Source: Cannabis sativa
Taxonomy: Eukaryota > Streptophyta > Magnoliopsida > Rosales > Cannabaceae
DNA: 64,000 nt
Direction of reading: 5' to 3'
NCBI RefSeq assembly: GCF_029168945.1
Contig: NC_083604.1
Span: 10,904,812-10,968,811, forward strand
Of the stretch, positions 23,824 to 37,117 are shown piece after piece. Made by a program: the position numbers and the translations under genes. The first letter of the stretch is position 1. Every line of letters begins with the position of its first letter. The notes beneath the pieces are model-generated. The model did not search any database, had not been told where the DNA came from, and was given only the letters and a program-made list of their open reading frames with translations.

Positions 23824-23831
23824 CTATAAAT
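23824..23831 (+). promoter_or_regulatory. TATA box of the LRR gene
   Basis: ctataaat lies about 170 bp before the start codon. It is followed by a pyrimidine-rich leader (ctctctcctc, then a CA/CT repeat at 23872-23894) typical of plant 5' UTRs. Transcription would start near 23855. Confidence 0.5.
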
Positions 23832-23996
23832 TCTCCCAAATGTTTGATTCCTTTCTCTCCTCAACACGTTCACACACACACTCTCTCTCTCTAAAATCTC
23901 AAATACCCATTACCAACATTGACCCTTTGACTCTTTGAGTACCTCAAAGTTGAAAGCTTTTTCAAACCCAACTTATTCTTCTTCCAAGCTCTGAAA

Positions 23997-25859
23997 ATGG
24001 CGATCTTGGTTCTACTTACAGCTGTTTTAGCTCTTTTATCGTGGCCTTTAGTACCAACAAATGCTAACGTAGAAGGTAACATTTTTCAATCAACCTTTAC
24101 TATGAATGAAATAATACTACTTGCCTTGTATAATATTTGATTTTTTGTCTTGTGTGAACTTTATATAATATATGTATGTATGTATGTGTGTATGAACAGG
24201 AGATGCTCTGTACGCGTTGAGAAGGTCTGTTAAAGACCCAAATAATGTTTTGGAGAGTTGGGATCCAACCTTGGTGGATCCTTGTACTTGGTTCCATGTC
24301 ACTTGTGATACTGATAACCGGGTTACCCGACTGTAATTCTTCTCATCTCTCCCTTTTCTTTTTCTTTTAATCCTTTTTGCTTCTTATGTTTTAATTTCAA
24401 TTCTCTCATAATCTTTGCCTTATCATACTATATGATATTACATAATTTAAAAGCTAGGATGATCAATACATATTATACATGATATATTTTTGTTTAATAT
24501 ATATATTTGTGTGTGTGTGTGCAGAGACCTTGGAAATGCAAATATTTCAGGTAGTTTGGTGGGCGAGTTGGGGAAGCTTGAGCGTCTTCAGTATCTGTAA
24601 GTAAAATTAATATCAGAGCAGAATATTTGTATTAATTCTGTTCGTTCAAACTTGGATTTTTACTATGGCTAGCTATACATGTATAAAACAGGGCATCATT
24701 ACATTATATAGCTAGCTACTTATTTGGCAACTAGCTACTGAGATACATAAACATTTAGTAATATTTTATATTACAGACACATACACTACATGTTTTTTCT
24801 TTTTATTATTATAATTATTGTTGTAACTCAATATTAAATTATTCCACAATTATTATGAAAAACTAGTTATCATTTTATTTCATGGACAATCAGATATTAG
24901 AAGTCGAAGAAGAAAATTGATTTAATTTTTTGGGTAGAAACTCACCAACCCCACCAGCCGTAACCGATGAAAATCAATTGTTTTGGCATGGAGTATTAAA
25001 TATAGATGTATGTATAGTGTAGATGATGAAGCTCAAGTCAAATAATGCATTTAATAATATTAACCCCACAACCATATTGGTTTCTTCTTTTTGTTTTGCA
25101 TGTGTTTACAGGGAATTGTACATGAATTCCCTGATGGGTCCTATTCCAAAGGAACTTGGAGGATTGAAAAGCCTTGTTAGCTTGGATCTTTACCATAACA
25201 ACCTCTCTGGATCAATCCCATCTTCTCTCTCTAACCTTTCAAATCTCAAATTTTTGTAAGTATATAATGTTTGTTCTTTTGGGTGTAATAAATTATACAA
25301 TAATATTAACCATGTACTGTACTATATATTCACTTTTCACTCATTGTGAAAGAGTTAATTAATTTAGTATGGGCTCACGTGAAACTTAATGCAGGCGATT
25401 GAATGGGAACAGATTGAGTGGAAAGATTCCAAGACAACTTACTAAGCTTGGAAATCTTAAGATCCTGTATGCCAATCTATCTATCTATCTATTATTCTTA
25501 ATAATGATAATATAGATGTACTTGTGTTAGCCTAATCAATCATTATATATATATTTATATGTAGTGATGTGTCAAATAATGATTTGTGCGGTACATTTCC
25601 GACCCAGGGCTCGTTCGCCAAGTTCTCAGAGGAAAAGTACGTAAAATCAAAATCATTATTGTTACTTCTTTTTTTAAAAAAAAGTAACTTTTGGGACAAT
25701 AATAATTATTAAACAAACAAATTGATTTGTTTGATATTTTTGTTACTAACTTGATCCTTGTTAAAATTGTTTGAATGTAGTTTCAAAAACAATCCAAGAC
25801 TAGAAGGACCTGAGCTGATGGGATTTGTGAGATATGATATTGGAGAAAGCTGTAATTGA
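23997..25859 (+). CDS. secreted LRR protein, SERK-like without kinase (LRR1/At5g21090 family), 216 aa
   Basis: Seven exons: 23997-24075, 24200-24332, 24525-24596, 25112-25255, 25395-25466, 25565-25636, 25781-25859. All introns are GT-AG and the frame stays open for 651 nt. A hydrophobic signal peptide (residues 1 to about 24, [18 protein letters not shown]) precedes an LRRNT segment ([22 protein letters not shown], then [10 protein letters not shown]). About five plant-type LRRs follow ([56 protein letters not shown]), encoded by 72/144-nt exons, one repeat per 72 nt as in SERK genes. A short C-terminal cap ends at a stop. There is no transmembrane segment or kinase. Known relatives in rice and pepper (OsLRR1, CaLRR1) act in the apoplast or plasma membrane and bind HIR proteins in defence. 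The function here is inferred from family. Confidence 0.93.
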
Positions 25860-26779
25860 TGTATAAATGTAGTAACAAAAGCAGCAACAAATTGTTGCTT
25901 TGCTAATAATTGTTTCCATCTAAATCTAAAGGTCACTTTTTGAAGCAAGGGCCTATAAAAAATTGAAAACAACCATCTAAAGTAAATTATGAACAGTGAT
26001 GATTGGTCTCTCATCAAATCACTTTTGATGTGTCATTTACATAATAGTAGTGATTGGGCTTGGGCTTTGTGTAATGTTGATTGAGAGAATAAACCCAATT
26101 TGGAGATTTATAAGTTAAGCTTCTTCAAAATTCTAGTTTGGTCTTTTACAATGCCTAGCTATTACTATTCAACCATCTTGCTCATATTTCCCTTCCATAG
26201 CAGTCCATGTTTATTTCAAAGGATATTCAAATTGTTGTCATATAAAACATTGACAGAGCTAATATTGAATATAGGTGTGTTAAAGGAGTTCATATTTTTA
26301 ATGAAACTTCAACGTGTACAACTTTAAGATCTACTTATTCATCAAAAAAACTTTAATATATAGAATAAGTCACATGATTCTTTTGATCATAAGTAGTGGT
26401 GGCCATCATATCTATCATCTTTTTCTTCTGTTTTAGCAGGAACTGACCATTTTTGTACCTGCTTGTTGGATTTCTCTGCCTCCAAATTTAAATGGTGTTA
26501 TTACTTATTATTAATAATCTGTGGAATAAAATATAAGGAAAAGTTTATAGTACACCACGCTAAAGGAATGTTTCGGTAGTCTTCTATGTGATTTGGTATT
26601 TAGAAAAAAACATGTCTAATAATATTTATAGTTGTATACAATACATTATATTTATTTTTTACGATTTGTAAATTTTTAAAAATTTTAAATAGTTTACATT
26701 GTTGAAAATTATGTTTAAATATCTTGTTGTACATCTAATTGTTTTTCTTATATGTATGAGTTATTCTAAATTTTATCCA
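25860..26779. other. 3' flank of the LRR gene and intergenic DNA
   Basis: 25860 to about 26050 is probably 3' UTR (it contains an inverted pair aacaaattgttg). Beyond it I see no gene or recognisable repeat. Short open frames on both strands have no motif. Confidence 0.4.
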
Positions 26780-27911
<1,132 letters not shown>

Positions 27912-27959
27912 GTTTGGTGCTTTCATTGAGAGCATAGATATCATATCTGATCAAACACC

Positions 27960-30900
27960 ATGGTTAACACGAGAAGAACACCAATCGCACCATCTGCATC
28001 CTTGGGTCTCCCTCAAGACCCACAGATTACAGATCATGATGTTCATGTTCCAGCCACAACTGGAATCCCTATGAACACAATAGATGTGGCCAATCCTATC
28101 ACCATAGTAGGCACCATAAATCTAGCAACTACAATTGGCCAGGATGGCGCGAACATCCAGGTGAACCTGAATAGTCGGTCCCTGCCTCCTAGGGAAGACC
28201 CTCCACAGGCGCCTCTAATTGAAGGAAGAATCCTTGAGGAGCACCCTCAGGAACAACAACTGGGTTTCATCCCTAGTACTATGCAGGAGAGACAAGACCA
28301 TGAATTGGTGAGCCCCACGTGAGATCTCGAGTTAGCCAGACTTCGAGAGGTTGTCTGCCAAGCCGGCCTAATTGAAGAGTTACGCGTTGCTGATTGCGAT
28401 GTACTCGCTCAACACAGACGTGAACTCCTTGAAGAACCACGCGCTGCTGATTGTAATATACTCGCTCAATAGAGATGCGAATTCTCGAGATGCATGGATG
28501 ACCAAGAGTACATCCTTCGATCTCACTAGGAAGAGTTAGATTACCGAAATAGATAGGTCAGCGATCTGATAAGGCGGTTCAACTAGAGAACAGGTGTAAG
28601 AGGCCAAGATCTCATCAGATATCCACTTCAAGGAAGACTAGTTGATAGATCAGGGAGGGTCTATCAACAAGCTAACCAACCTACCCCTTCAGGGACTAGG
28701 ACAGATCTTCCCTTGCTAGAGGGAGGACAGACCTTGCATCAAAGGTCTAACGGCAAGAACAGCCGAATCCTAGTAACCAACGCATGGGGGCCAGGGATCT
28801 CAAGTTCAGTAACAGCCCCTGCTATCCCTCCTGTGACCGGCCAGCCACCAGCAGGAGTCCCTATGGCCGGCCAGCCACCTAAAGAAGTCCCCATGGTCGG
28901 CTAGACATCTCCAGAAGTCCTCATGGCCGGCCAGAGAGGAGCACTCCCTCCCTGAGGGGAACAAATCACCCAAAGACCAATTTTCAGGTGACAAGGACCA
29001 GGAGCAGGTGGAAACACCCAAAACAATAATTTAAGGAGTGAAATTAATCACTTCAGACAGTTGGATCCACCAAACTCCAACAATGGGTGTGATCTATCCC
29101 ATGTTAATGCACAAACTTCACCAGCCAGGCAAAGAAGTGTGGGCGGCCAGGCCCTACCCAGCATAGGGCTGGCTGGTCATGTACAAGTATAGACTCAAGG
29201 CTTGCTGGCCTTGGGTATACCCTCTCCTATGGTATGGCCAGCCATGCTTTGGCTCATTCGGGATTGCAACTCAATCAAAGAAGGCCAATCAATCAGGCCC
29301 CTGCAGCAATAAATCCTTTTGTGCAAGCACAGTTGGATCAAATGTGAGACATGCTCAAAGGCCTAACTGGTCCAAAACCTTCAGAACTTGAGCTAGACAG
29401 GTCAAAAAGAACACCAATCTCAGCATACATCAATGCCTTGCCCTTGCCTAAATTCAAGATGCTGACTTAGAAGATGTGCATAGAGAAAGAAGATCCCCTA
29501 GTGCACTTGAAATACTTTGAGATCCAAATAGATCTCCTATAGTATCTGGAGATGTGCAATGTCAAATCTTTCTAGCATCTCTAGCTGAAATAGCCCAACA
29601 ATGGTATTTCAAGCTGGCCCTAGGAAGAATTGACTATTGGGAAGAATTCCCCTAGGAATTTTATGTTCAATTCTCTGCTTCAAGACAAATACCTACCCAA
29701 TTGGAGGATCTTGTCGAAGTAAAGCAAAGACAAGATGAACCCTTGAAGGACTACATTCAATGGTTCATGGCTGAGGCCACCAAGGTCAAAGGTTTGACAA
29801 AAGAAGGTCGATATACGGCCATACTCGGAGGCATCCTACCATTGAGTGACTTCTAAAACGATATCAGAAGAATCTCAACAAACAGCGCGGAGGAGTTCCT
29901 AGAGCGAGCTGATGGCTTCATAAAGTTGGAAGAAGTTGTCTGACAAGCCCAGATAAGAGGGCATGTCAATGGTAAACAAACACAGGGCCTCATAGCGCCC
30001 CAAGCAATGCCCAACATGCCGACCAGTGCAGACAATCTTTGTTGATTCTCAAACAATGATAATGGTGGAGGCAAGCACAACAACGATGGCTTAGACCAAC
30101 ATAATGGCAAAAGAGGGAGATTCAACGATTCCCTTATGCCATGAAGCCCAATGGAGAAGGAGGGGAAGTGTGCATGCTTCACTCTCCTAACAAAACTCCC
30201 AAAGAAAATCATGCTCAGACATCCCAGCAGGGCAAGGCAACAGTCTGAGGGCTGGCCTCCACCTCTTTCCAGTTGCACAAGCAGGTGCTAACAACTCTGC
30301 CCAAACCTCCGGTGGCAGGACACATAGGGGTCGTCATTAGCGGACTCCATATTGTAGGCGAGACCAGCAAAGCTAGAAAGCACTATGCTCAAACACTTTG
30401 TCACGAGCCCAAAAGTGACTTCTCAACAAGCAAAGAACAAGGCTCTAAGCAAATAAAGATTGGAAAGCCCGTGATCTCTTTCTCAAAAGGAGATCCTGCC
30501 CAAGTCAGTCCCCACGCAACGATTTCCTGGTTGATACTGCATAAATTTGGAATATGGTTGTGGCAAGATACATGGTGGACAATGGAGCCTCCTTCAACAT
30601 TCTTTTCAAAATCAAGACATGGAAAGACGATGTTCCAACTCCCTGACTTGGCACCCTACAATCAAGTGATGTATGGCCCCTTTGGCCAAGGCATCACACC
30701 CATCAGGTATATCAGATTACCCTTCACTGTTGGAGAAAATCCAACCACCAAAACTCTGATGGCACAGTTTGTCGTAATCGACGTTCCCTCGAATTTCAAT
30801 GCCATGATAGGCTTACTAGACCTATAAAATCTAAAGGCAATAACATCCATCTACCACCTTTGCCTGAAATTCTCAACAAGGCATGAGGTAGGATGTCGAG

Positions 30901-31450
30901 AGGATATCGGCAATCTGCCCCTCACTATTACAACTTGACCTTGTCCAAAGCCAAGAAATAAAAGATGCATCCACCAAATCAGGAGCATACAAGTTTCATG
31001 ACAGACTTAGGCCTATACTGCTACAAAGTCATGCCTTTTAGGGCTGGAGAATGCAAAGGCCACATATCAGAGGCCTGTGAATAAAATGTTCAATGATCCT
31101 ATCGACCGCAACATGGAATTGTGGACGACATGCTTGTCAAGTCCAAAAAGGTTGGGGGCATATGGAGGACCTAGACGAATTTTAAAATCCTCAGCAGCTA
31201 CAACATGAAGCTCAAACCCAGACAAGATCCAAGCCCTTTTAGACAAGAAGTCACCCACAACTGTCAAGGAAGTACAAAGCCAAACAAACGCATTGTTGCA
31301 CTCAGCAAATTTGTGTCCAAGTCTACAGACAAATGTGTACCCTTCTTCAACATTCTCAAAAGCAACAAAAAATTCAAGTGGAGAAAGGAATGTGAAACCG
31401 TATTCCAGGAGCTGAAGAATACTCCTTGACAACAAATCCCCTGCAACAAG
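27960..31450 (+). pseudogene. gag-pol of the Tat-type element, heavily decayed
   Basis: gag starts at 27960 (MVNTRRTPIAPSASLGLPQD) and is open to 28322, then broken by stops. A Retrotrans_gag-like core lies at about 29400-29945 (ISAYINALPLPKFKM, AQQWYFKLALGRIDYWEEF, RQIPTQLEDLVEVKQRQDEP, DYIQWFMAEATKVKG). A protease active-site motif, VDNGASFNIL, lies at about 30570-30610, with FNAMIGLLDL at 30797-30827. Much of RT is deleted. Only GLYCYKVMPF (about 31010) and the connection/RNase H part, FFNILKSNKKFKWRKECE (31340-31400), remain, with shifts between them. It cannot make a working protein. Confidence 0.8.
28826..28936 (+). repeat. 33-bp tandem repeats in gag encoding an 11-residue motif
   Basis: Units begin at about 28830, 28862, 28895 and 28926 with ggccggccag or close variants. 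In frame they read roughly GQPPAGVPMA, GQPPKEVPMV, then a decayed third copy with a stop. The GGCCGGCC words also occur in the LTR of this element (near 27005 and 27173). Confidence 0.6.
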
Positions 31451-32525
31451 CATGTTTGGACCAAACTGGAAAGGTCCTCACCATGTTACAAGATAACAGT
31501 AAAGGTGCATACAAGTCTGGCGAGTACAACAAGAACTTGAAGTCAAAACTTCTACCCGAACACTGAAATAGGGAACATCTCGGTAAGTACTCTCACTAGC
31601 CAACTTGTCAATTGTTTCATTATGCAGGAACCCATAAAAGAGCTAGTACCCATTGCTTTTCAGCATGGCCTCCCATCACTCTTCAGTGATGGTCGTTGCA
31701 CGGTAAGCCGCGTAGGGGGTACCCACTACGTGATTTCAAAAGCAGACACTAAGCTAAAAGCTTTTGTTTAATGTAAGATTGTGTCTAAATCACTTGCTCA
31801 CAAGATTAACTTCTTAAAGTCACTCTTTCAGTTTCACATATATCCTATGGATAACACCCCAAGAAAGAACCCAGGAAAAGTCTATGAAACTTGAGGAATA
31901 ACAAGTGACCAAAAGACTTTCCTGGATGGTTGCTTGGGGCACCTATAACGTACAATGCATCGAACTATCACAAAGAACTTATGTAGATAAATTTCAATGC
32001 TTATAATAAGCTACTAAACCTGCCTCTAAGTCGTTCAGGCATACTTCGGCTTGACAAAGTAAATTCAGACCTTTACATGTCAAGGCCATAAGAAGATAGC
32101 CAGGACGATCATATGTTCGTCATAAAAGGCTTTAAGGCTAAAACAACAGTAGTGTTCGAAAACAGAGGACATATAGGCTAAAGCAAGAACATGAAAGCCT
32201 TAAGGCCAAATATAAAATCGATTCACATGCATGAGGCGAAGGCCCTACAAGAACCTTATAGCTAGAAAAGAGCCGGACAAAGCTCTTATAGGGGCCACGT
32301 ACCGGGCTACGGCTAAGGCAGAGTTCCTTACAGGCTTTAAGCCATGTTGAATCTTATGTTGAACATTCAACTATAATAGACTCATCATTAAGTTTCATAC
32401 AAAGTTTCCAAGGAAACCACGTATGAAATTAAGGTTGTATATGCCTATAGAGCCAGATTCTTGCCGAAGTCAAAAGATAACAGAAAATTGGCTACCCACT
32501 TGGAACCAAAGCCCATGCCGGCCAA
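31451..32525 (+). other. non-coding tail of the decayed Tat element
   Basis: No open frame or domain is seen. Words such as ggctttaaggc and aaggccttaagg-like text recur at 32125-32350. It most likely belongs to the same element (post-pol region), because it is as C/G-rich as the pol remnant and ends abruptly at the LINE fragment near 32525. No second LTR is recognisable. Confidence 0.35.
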
Positions 32526-34075
32526 GGTTCTCAAGCCTTGAAAGGGTCAGTTAGGGTCCCATGACTCAGCCAAGAACTAGCCAGGGTCACCAAATCCAGG
32601 CATGAACAGGCTAGCTTCATAACTTGAGATAAAACCTTCTTTAAATGATTGGCAATGACCTTATATATCACCCTGTAGAGCACATTACACAAAGCTATCG
32701 ATCTTAACTCCCCCATTGTCTCTAGATTCTTCTTTTTATGAATAAGAATAATATTTTTATCATTTAAACTCTCCTCTAAAACACCTATGAGAAAGAATAA
32801 TTTTACTATTAAAGTAATATCAAGACCAATATTATTCTAATATTTTTTATATTTTAGGAGTCATACCATCAGGTCCTGGAGATTTATCAGGGCACGTCTA
32901 AAAAAGAGTCATTTCCTCAATTGGCTTAAACAACTCAAGATTTTTCATTCAAGAAATAGAATTCGTAACACATCTTCATCCTAATTTGTATTTGAGGCTG
33001 AGAACAACAGATTAAATAATCTGTCATCAACTCAGAGAGACCTGAATTTTAGCCCACCCAAAACCCAGCATTATTCTTCAATTTTAGCACCTAGTTATGA
33101 CAACTCCAGGTTGAAGCAACAACATGGAAGTATTTACTATATTAATCTCCTTCCTTTAATCATAATTATTTAAAAGTTGCTGCCAAAATATTTCACGTTG
33201 TGTCAATATTTCTTGCAGCTTAAGACTTTTCTCTTTATATCTCAGAACAACTTTAGGATCATGACGCCCTTTTTAAGAAACTTCAATCTACCTTTACAAT
33301 CCTGAACCCCTCTTTAAAATTCATGTGATATCGTTACTCCAAAGTCTAAAGATACCATTACAATATCTAATATTAGAACATATAGGAAGACTAACACAAG
33401 TAGCCCAACACTCATCAACCAAACAAAAGCAAAGGGGTTCTTATAACCAAGCATTCTCAAACTAGAAACGAGGCGCATAAAGACTAGAAACACTAACCTC
33501 CGGTCATAAGAAAATCAAACAATGAGCAATAATTGAAACTTCTAAAGTTTCAAGCTTTGCGACATCAAAACGATGAAGCCAATTTGAAGTGATCAAAGCC
33601 CTGTCCAAACGAGCCTCCAACCAACCATTAGTTTCCCTTCCCATCTCCCAAGTATACGGGTACCCAACCAAATACAAGTCTACCAAACTACACTCTTAAC
33701 TACCTCATGAAAGTCCTCCGCTAGCCAATTGGGATACAGAAGATCCCATTTTTCTTCATTCTGAATCAATACATTATTAAAATCACCAATTAAACACTAA
33801 AGAAGAGAAGATGTGTCTTTAAGAGTATGAAGAATAGCTCATGTATTCCTCCTCAAAGCTCTATTAAGTTCCCCATAAATTCCAGTTAAATGATACCTCG
33901 CATTATCTTCCAGAGAAATGAACACATCAATATAATTAATAGAATAGTAAATCAAGGACACATCCTCCTTATTTTTCCAAAAGAAAGCAACACCTCCACT
34001 CCTACCAATAATATCAATGGCAACATCCCCTGCAAATAACTTTGTTCTCAAATAGTTGAGCTCATGATTTTTTTT
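32526..34075 (-). pseudogene. LINE fragment (second L1 family): endonuclease and 5' part of RT
   Basis: Read from right to left: an endonuclease segment at 34051-33839 (DIIGRSGGVAFFWKN, YHLTGIYGE), then 33686-33504 (YPYTWEMGRETNGWLEARLDRAL). An RT start follows at 32716-32531 (LRSIALCNVLYRVIYKVIANHLKKVL), preceded by a GPDG-like stretch near 32875. It differs in sequence from the LINE at 8.9-15.6 kb. The catalytic ADD region and 3' end are missing, apparently lost where it meets the Tat element remnant. Confidence 0.75.
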
Positions 34076-34448
34076 AACCCCAATAGATTGGGATCATTTG
34101 AGTAAGTGTAGGTACTTAAGGCACATATTCTCATTTCTGCAACATTAGAACATATTCCCATTTCTCATTCTTTTGCAACATTAGAGGGCGATCATGTTCT
34201 TTGAAAGGATAATTTCTATGAAACAACTTCATATGAACAGTCCTTAGAAAGAAAAAACAAAACAAAAAAAAACTTCATATGAACAGTGGGTATGAGTGTT
34301 CAAAATGTTGATGGTGCAGTTTTTGGCTAATTTTTTTCAACCAAACACTACATGCAATTTGAGTAATTTTTTAAACTGCAACTGCACTGCATCACATAAA
34401 TCTCAAAATGACCACACTAAAATTTTGTATGGTGTGGTCAGTTTACAC
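34076..34448. other. intergenic stretch
   Basis: No coding sequence. A direct repeat of aacttcatatgaacagt (about 34226-34242 and 34270-34286) flanks an A-rich tract. The part at 34290-34440 contains gatggtgcagttttt and atggtgtggtcagt, words that recall subterminal repeats of an older hAT element. Confidence 0.35.
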
Positions 34449-36008
34449 TAGGGGTGTTCACAAAGTATCTGATCCAATCCAATCTGCACGATCCAATCCA
34501 ATCCAATCCGCAAAATGCGGATATCCGCACTTGTGCGGATTGGATTGGATTGAAAAATCTAAAATCCGCACTTGTGCGGATTGGATGTTGTTTGAATTCA
34601 AAAAGTAACCGATCCAATCCAATCCGCACTTAATTATATATATATTTTTTTAAAAATATAATATATAATATATATTAATTAAAAAAAGACACTAACTTCT
34701 AATTTCTTAATCTTTTTAGTAATATATTGAGTTTGTGCATTTTATTTATTTTGTAATAAAAAATACAAAAAAAAAATAATTCTTATTCACATAGACACAT
34801 ATACATAAAGTTTAAATATATATATACTAGCTTATTTATTTTAGTAATAGATACATATATATATACTAGGTGATTGTTACGTGTCAAGCCACGTAGTGTT
34901 AGTTTTATTTAATATTTTAGTTTTTTATTTTAATTAATAATTAAAATAGTATAATTATTTGAACGATTTGTTTTATAAAAATAAAATATGTGTCAGTATA
35001 TTTAGTAAGTAAAACATAGTTGTGTTATAATAATGTACGTTATTAATAGTAAAATGTACATTAATCTTCTAATTGAAAAAAGTTCTATTATCTCATTTCA
35101 TATTTAATAATAGCTACACAACTATATATTTATAGACTTTCACATTCTTTGCAAATTACTAATAAGCACCAATAATATTTTCATATTCTAATATTTTTCA
35201 ACCTTCTCCTCTTGGTGGTAAAATTAAAAATAAAACTAAAAATAAGCACAAATATATAAGGTAAATACTAATTACAGCCCATTTCATCTTTTTTTTTTAA
35301 TTATTTTTTTAAGCCCAAGCCCAAAAATCTCTAAGCCAACACAATCAATCTTCTTTTATATTATCTATATTTTTCTTTTTTAAAAAATAAATAAAAAATT
35401 ATTAATATTCTCCCAAGATAGGTTTGTTAGAGAGATATTTGGCTAAGATGATTTTTTTAATTTAAAAAGAGATTATTAATATTTAAAAGATTGTTTATTT
35501 AAAATATTGTTTAATTTTTTGGTTTAATTATTGGGTTTATTTTTTAACGGGAGATCAAACCTAATCGTTAAATTTAACAGAATATTCTTTTATTTTTAAG
35601 TATATTCTGTTAAACCAAGAATGTTAAACCAAGAAATGCCGTTAGATAGACACTTTTAATATATAAAGATATTAGTGTAAATCTAAAGATAAGTATATAT
35701 ATATATTGATATATATATATGTATATTGGTTTAATTTGTATATAAATAGAGATGGAATAGATTATTATTGGAGATTAAGAAACAATAGTTTTTTTTAATT
35801 TTTTTTCTATGAAATATTAAATAATTTATTATGAAAAAAATAACCGATCTAAAATAACCGATCCAATCCGCACTATTGCAGATTGGATTGGATTGGATTT
35901 AAACTCTTATGCGGATCGAATTGGATCCAAAATATGAAATCCGCACTTAGTGCGGATTGGATGTTGTTTGACCAAAAAAGTACGGATTAGATCGGATGAA
36001 CACCCCTA
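34449..36008. mobile_element. non-autonomous hAT element, 1560 bp
   Basis: Terminal inverted repeats TAGGGGTGTTCA and TGAACACCCCTA. The flanks gtttacac (34441-34448) and gttcacac (36009-36016) agree at seven of eight positions, the duplication length of hAT transposons. Both subterminal regions (34460-34630 and 35850-36000) are packed with GGATTGGAT/ATCCAATCC and TGCGGAT words in both orientations. The interior is AT-rich and has no transposase, so it needs an outside source. The open frames at 34408-34629 are made of the repeat words and are not genes. Confidence 0.85.
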
Positions 36009-36192
36009 GTTCACACCTATCACCAAATAATTTAATAATTATACATTTAATCAAATTTAAGAAGAAAATAAAAATTTCATACAACAAACTATTTAAGCTT
36101 TAGCAACACAATAAAAAATACAACAAAGTAATAAACTATAGGAGACAAACTACTAAAGTTTTGGCAACACAATAAACATACAACAAAATAAT

Positions 36193-37058
36193 TGTTATAG
36201 TGAGATTCCTCTCACCTAGAAACTCGAGACCAGACTCCTATTTAAAGGACACATGTATTCAGCCTTCCAATGAAAGCTGAATTGTCCATGAGAGACTCCT
36301 CGATGTTCCAACCTCGCCCAGGATAAAACCAGCGAGATACTGTGAGTACGACCTAAGTCGAATCGCATAACTTTAACTCACATTATACAGGATGGGTCCA
36401 ACTCGCATGTGTCAATACATATGCGAGTATCCTCTCTTTATTTCTGCGAAAGCATAGAGATCAACTCTCTATGATGCAATTTGGTCCCTACGATCCAATG
36501 GCCTCGATAAACCAATATAGACTCGCGTGTCTAGGTTCTATCAGCTCGACATGCGATGTCTACAAGAGGCAACTACCTAAGGGCGCGGACGTTCCAAACG
36601 TACTGATGACCCTGCGAGCTCAACAACGGAACATGAACGGTCAACTCGCAGATGCGGAAGACGCACACGTTGATAGACTTAGTAACTGTCATTCATTTAT
36701 TAATGTTAACGTTGCTTGGGTTTAATTATTGCAATTCAATATGTAAATAATGGATTAACAATGAATGTGATCCTTATGTAACCGATTGGACACCTGCTTT
36801 GTATATAAAGAGGTGATCCACCATGAAATGGCACCTACGAATCCTTGGCTACAGTGGACTAAGCAGATCATAATCTGACTGAACCACTATAATTCTCTGT
36901 CTTACTGTTGTTTTCCAGTTTTTTGTTGATTGTTTTCCCATTCCCAGTCGAGTACTCGCCATTCTAGGTTGAATACTCACACTTGTCATTACCCATAAAA
37001 TTCTCTTTTATATTAATAAAATAATATAATTTGGTGTTGCGAAATTCACTCGACAACA
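36193..37058 (+). repeat. 5' LTR of the Tat element
   Basis: TGTTATAGTG to CGACAACA. A TATA box (tatataaag) at 36802-36810 would start transcription near 36835. The small open frame at 36471-36725 is repeated in the 3' LTR and is not a gene: it lies in U3. Confidence 0.95.
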
Positions 37059-37060
37059 TT

Positions 37061-37078
37061 TGGCGTCGTCTGTGGGAA
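37061..37078 (+). other. primer binding site of the Tat element
   Basis: TGGCGTCGTCTGTGGGAA starts two bases after the LTR end. This TGGCGCCGTC-type sequence is common in Tat elements. The tRNA used is not assigned here. Confidence 0.75.
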
Positions 37079-37117
37079 TCGACTAAGATTTCATTCATTT
37101 CAAAGAACAATATCATC

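Noticed and set aside
30273..30827. 184-aa open frame as a host gene
   Set aside because: Its C-terminal part has FVVIDVPSNFNAMIGLLDL, which is Tat pol, so it is part of the decayed element.
36471..36725. 84-aa open frame in the 5' LTR, repeated almost exactly at 47081-47335
   Set aside because: It lies in the U3 part of both LTRs. Its conservation is explained by LTR identity, not by coding selection.
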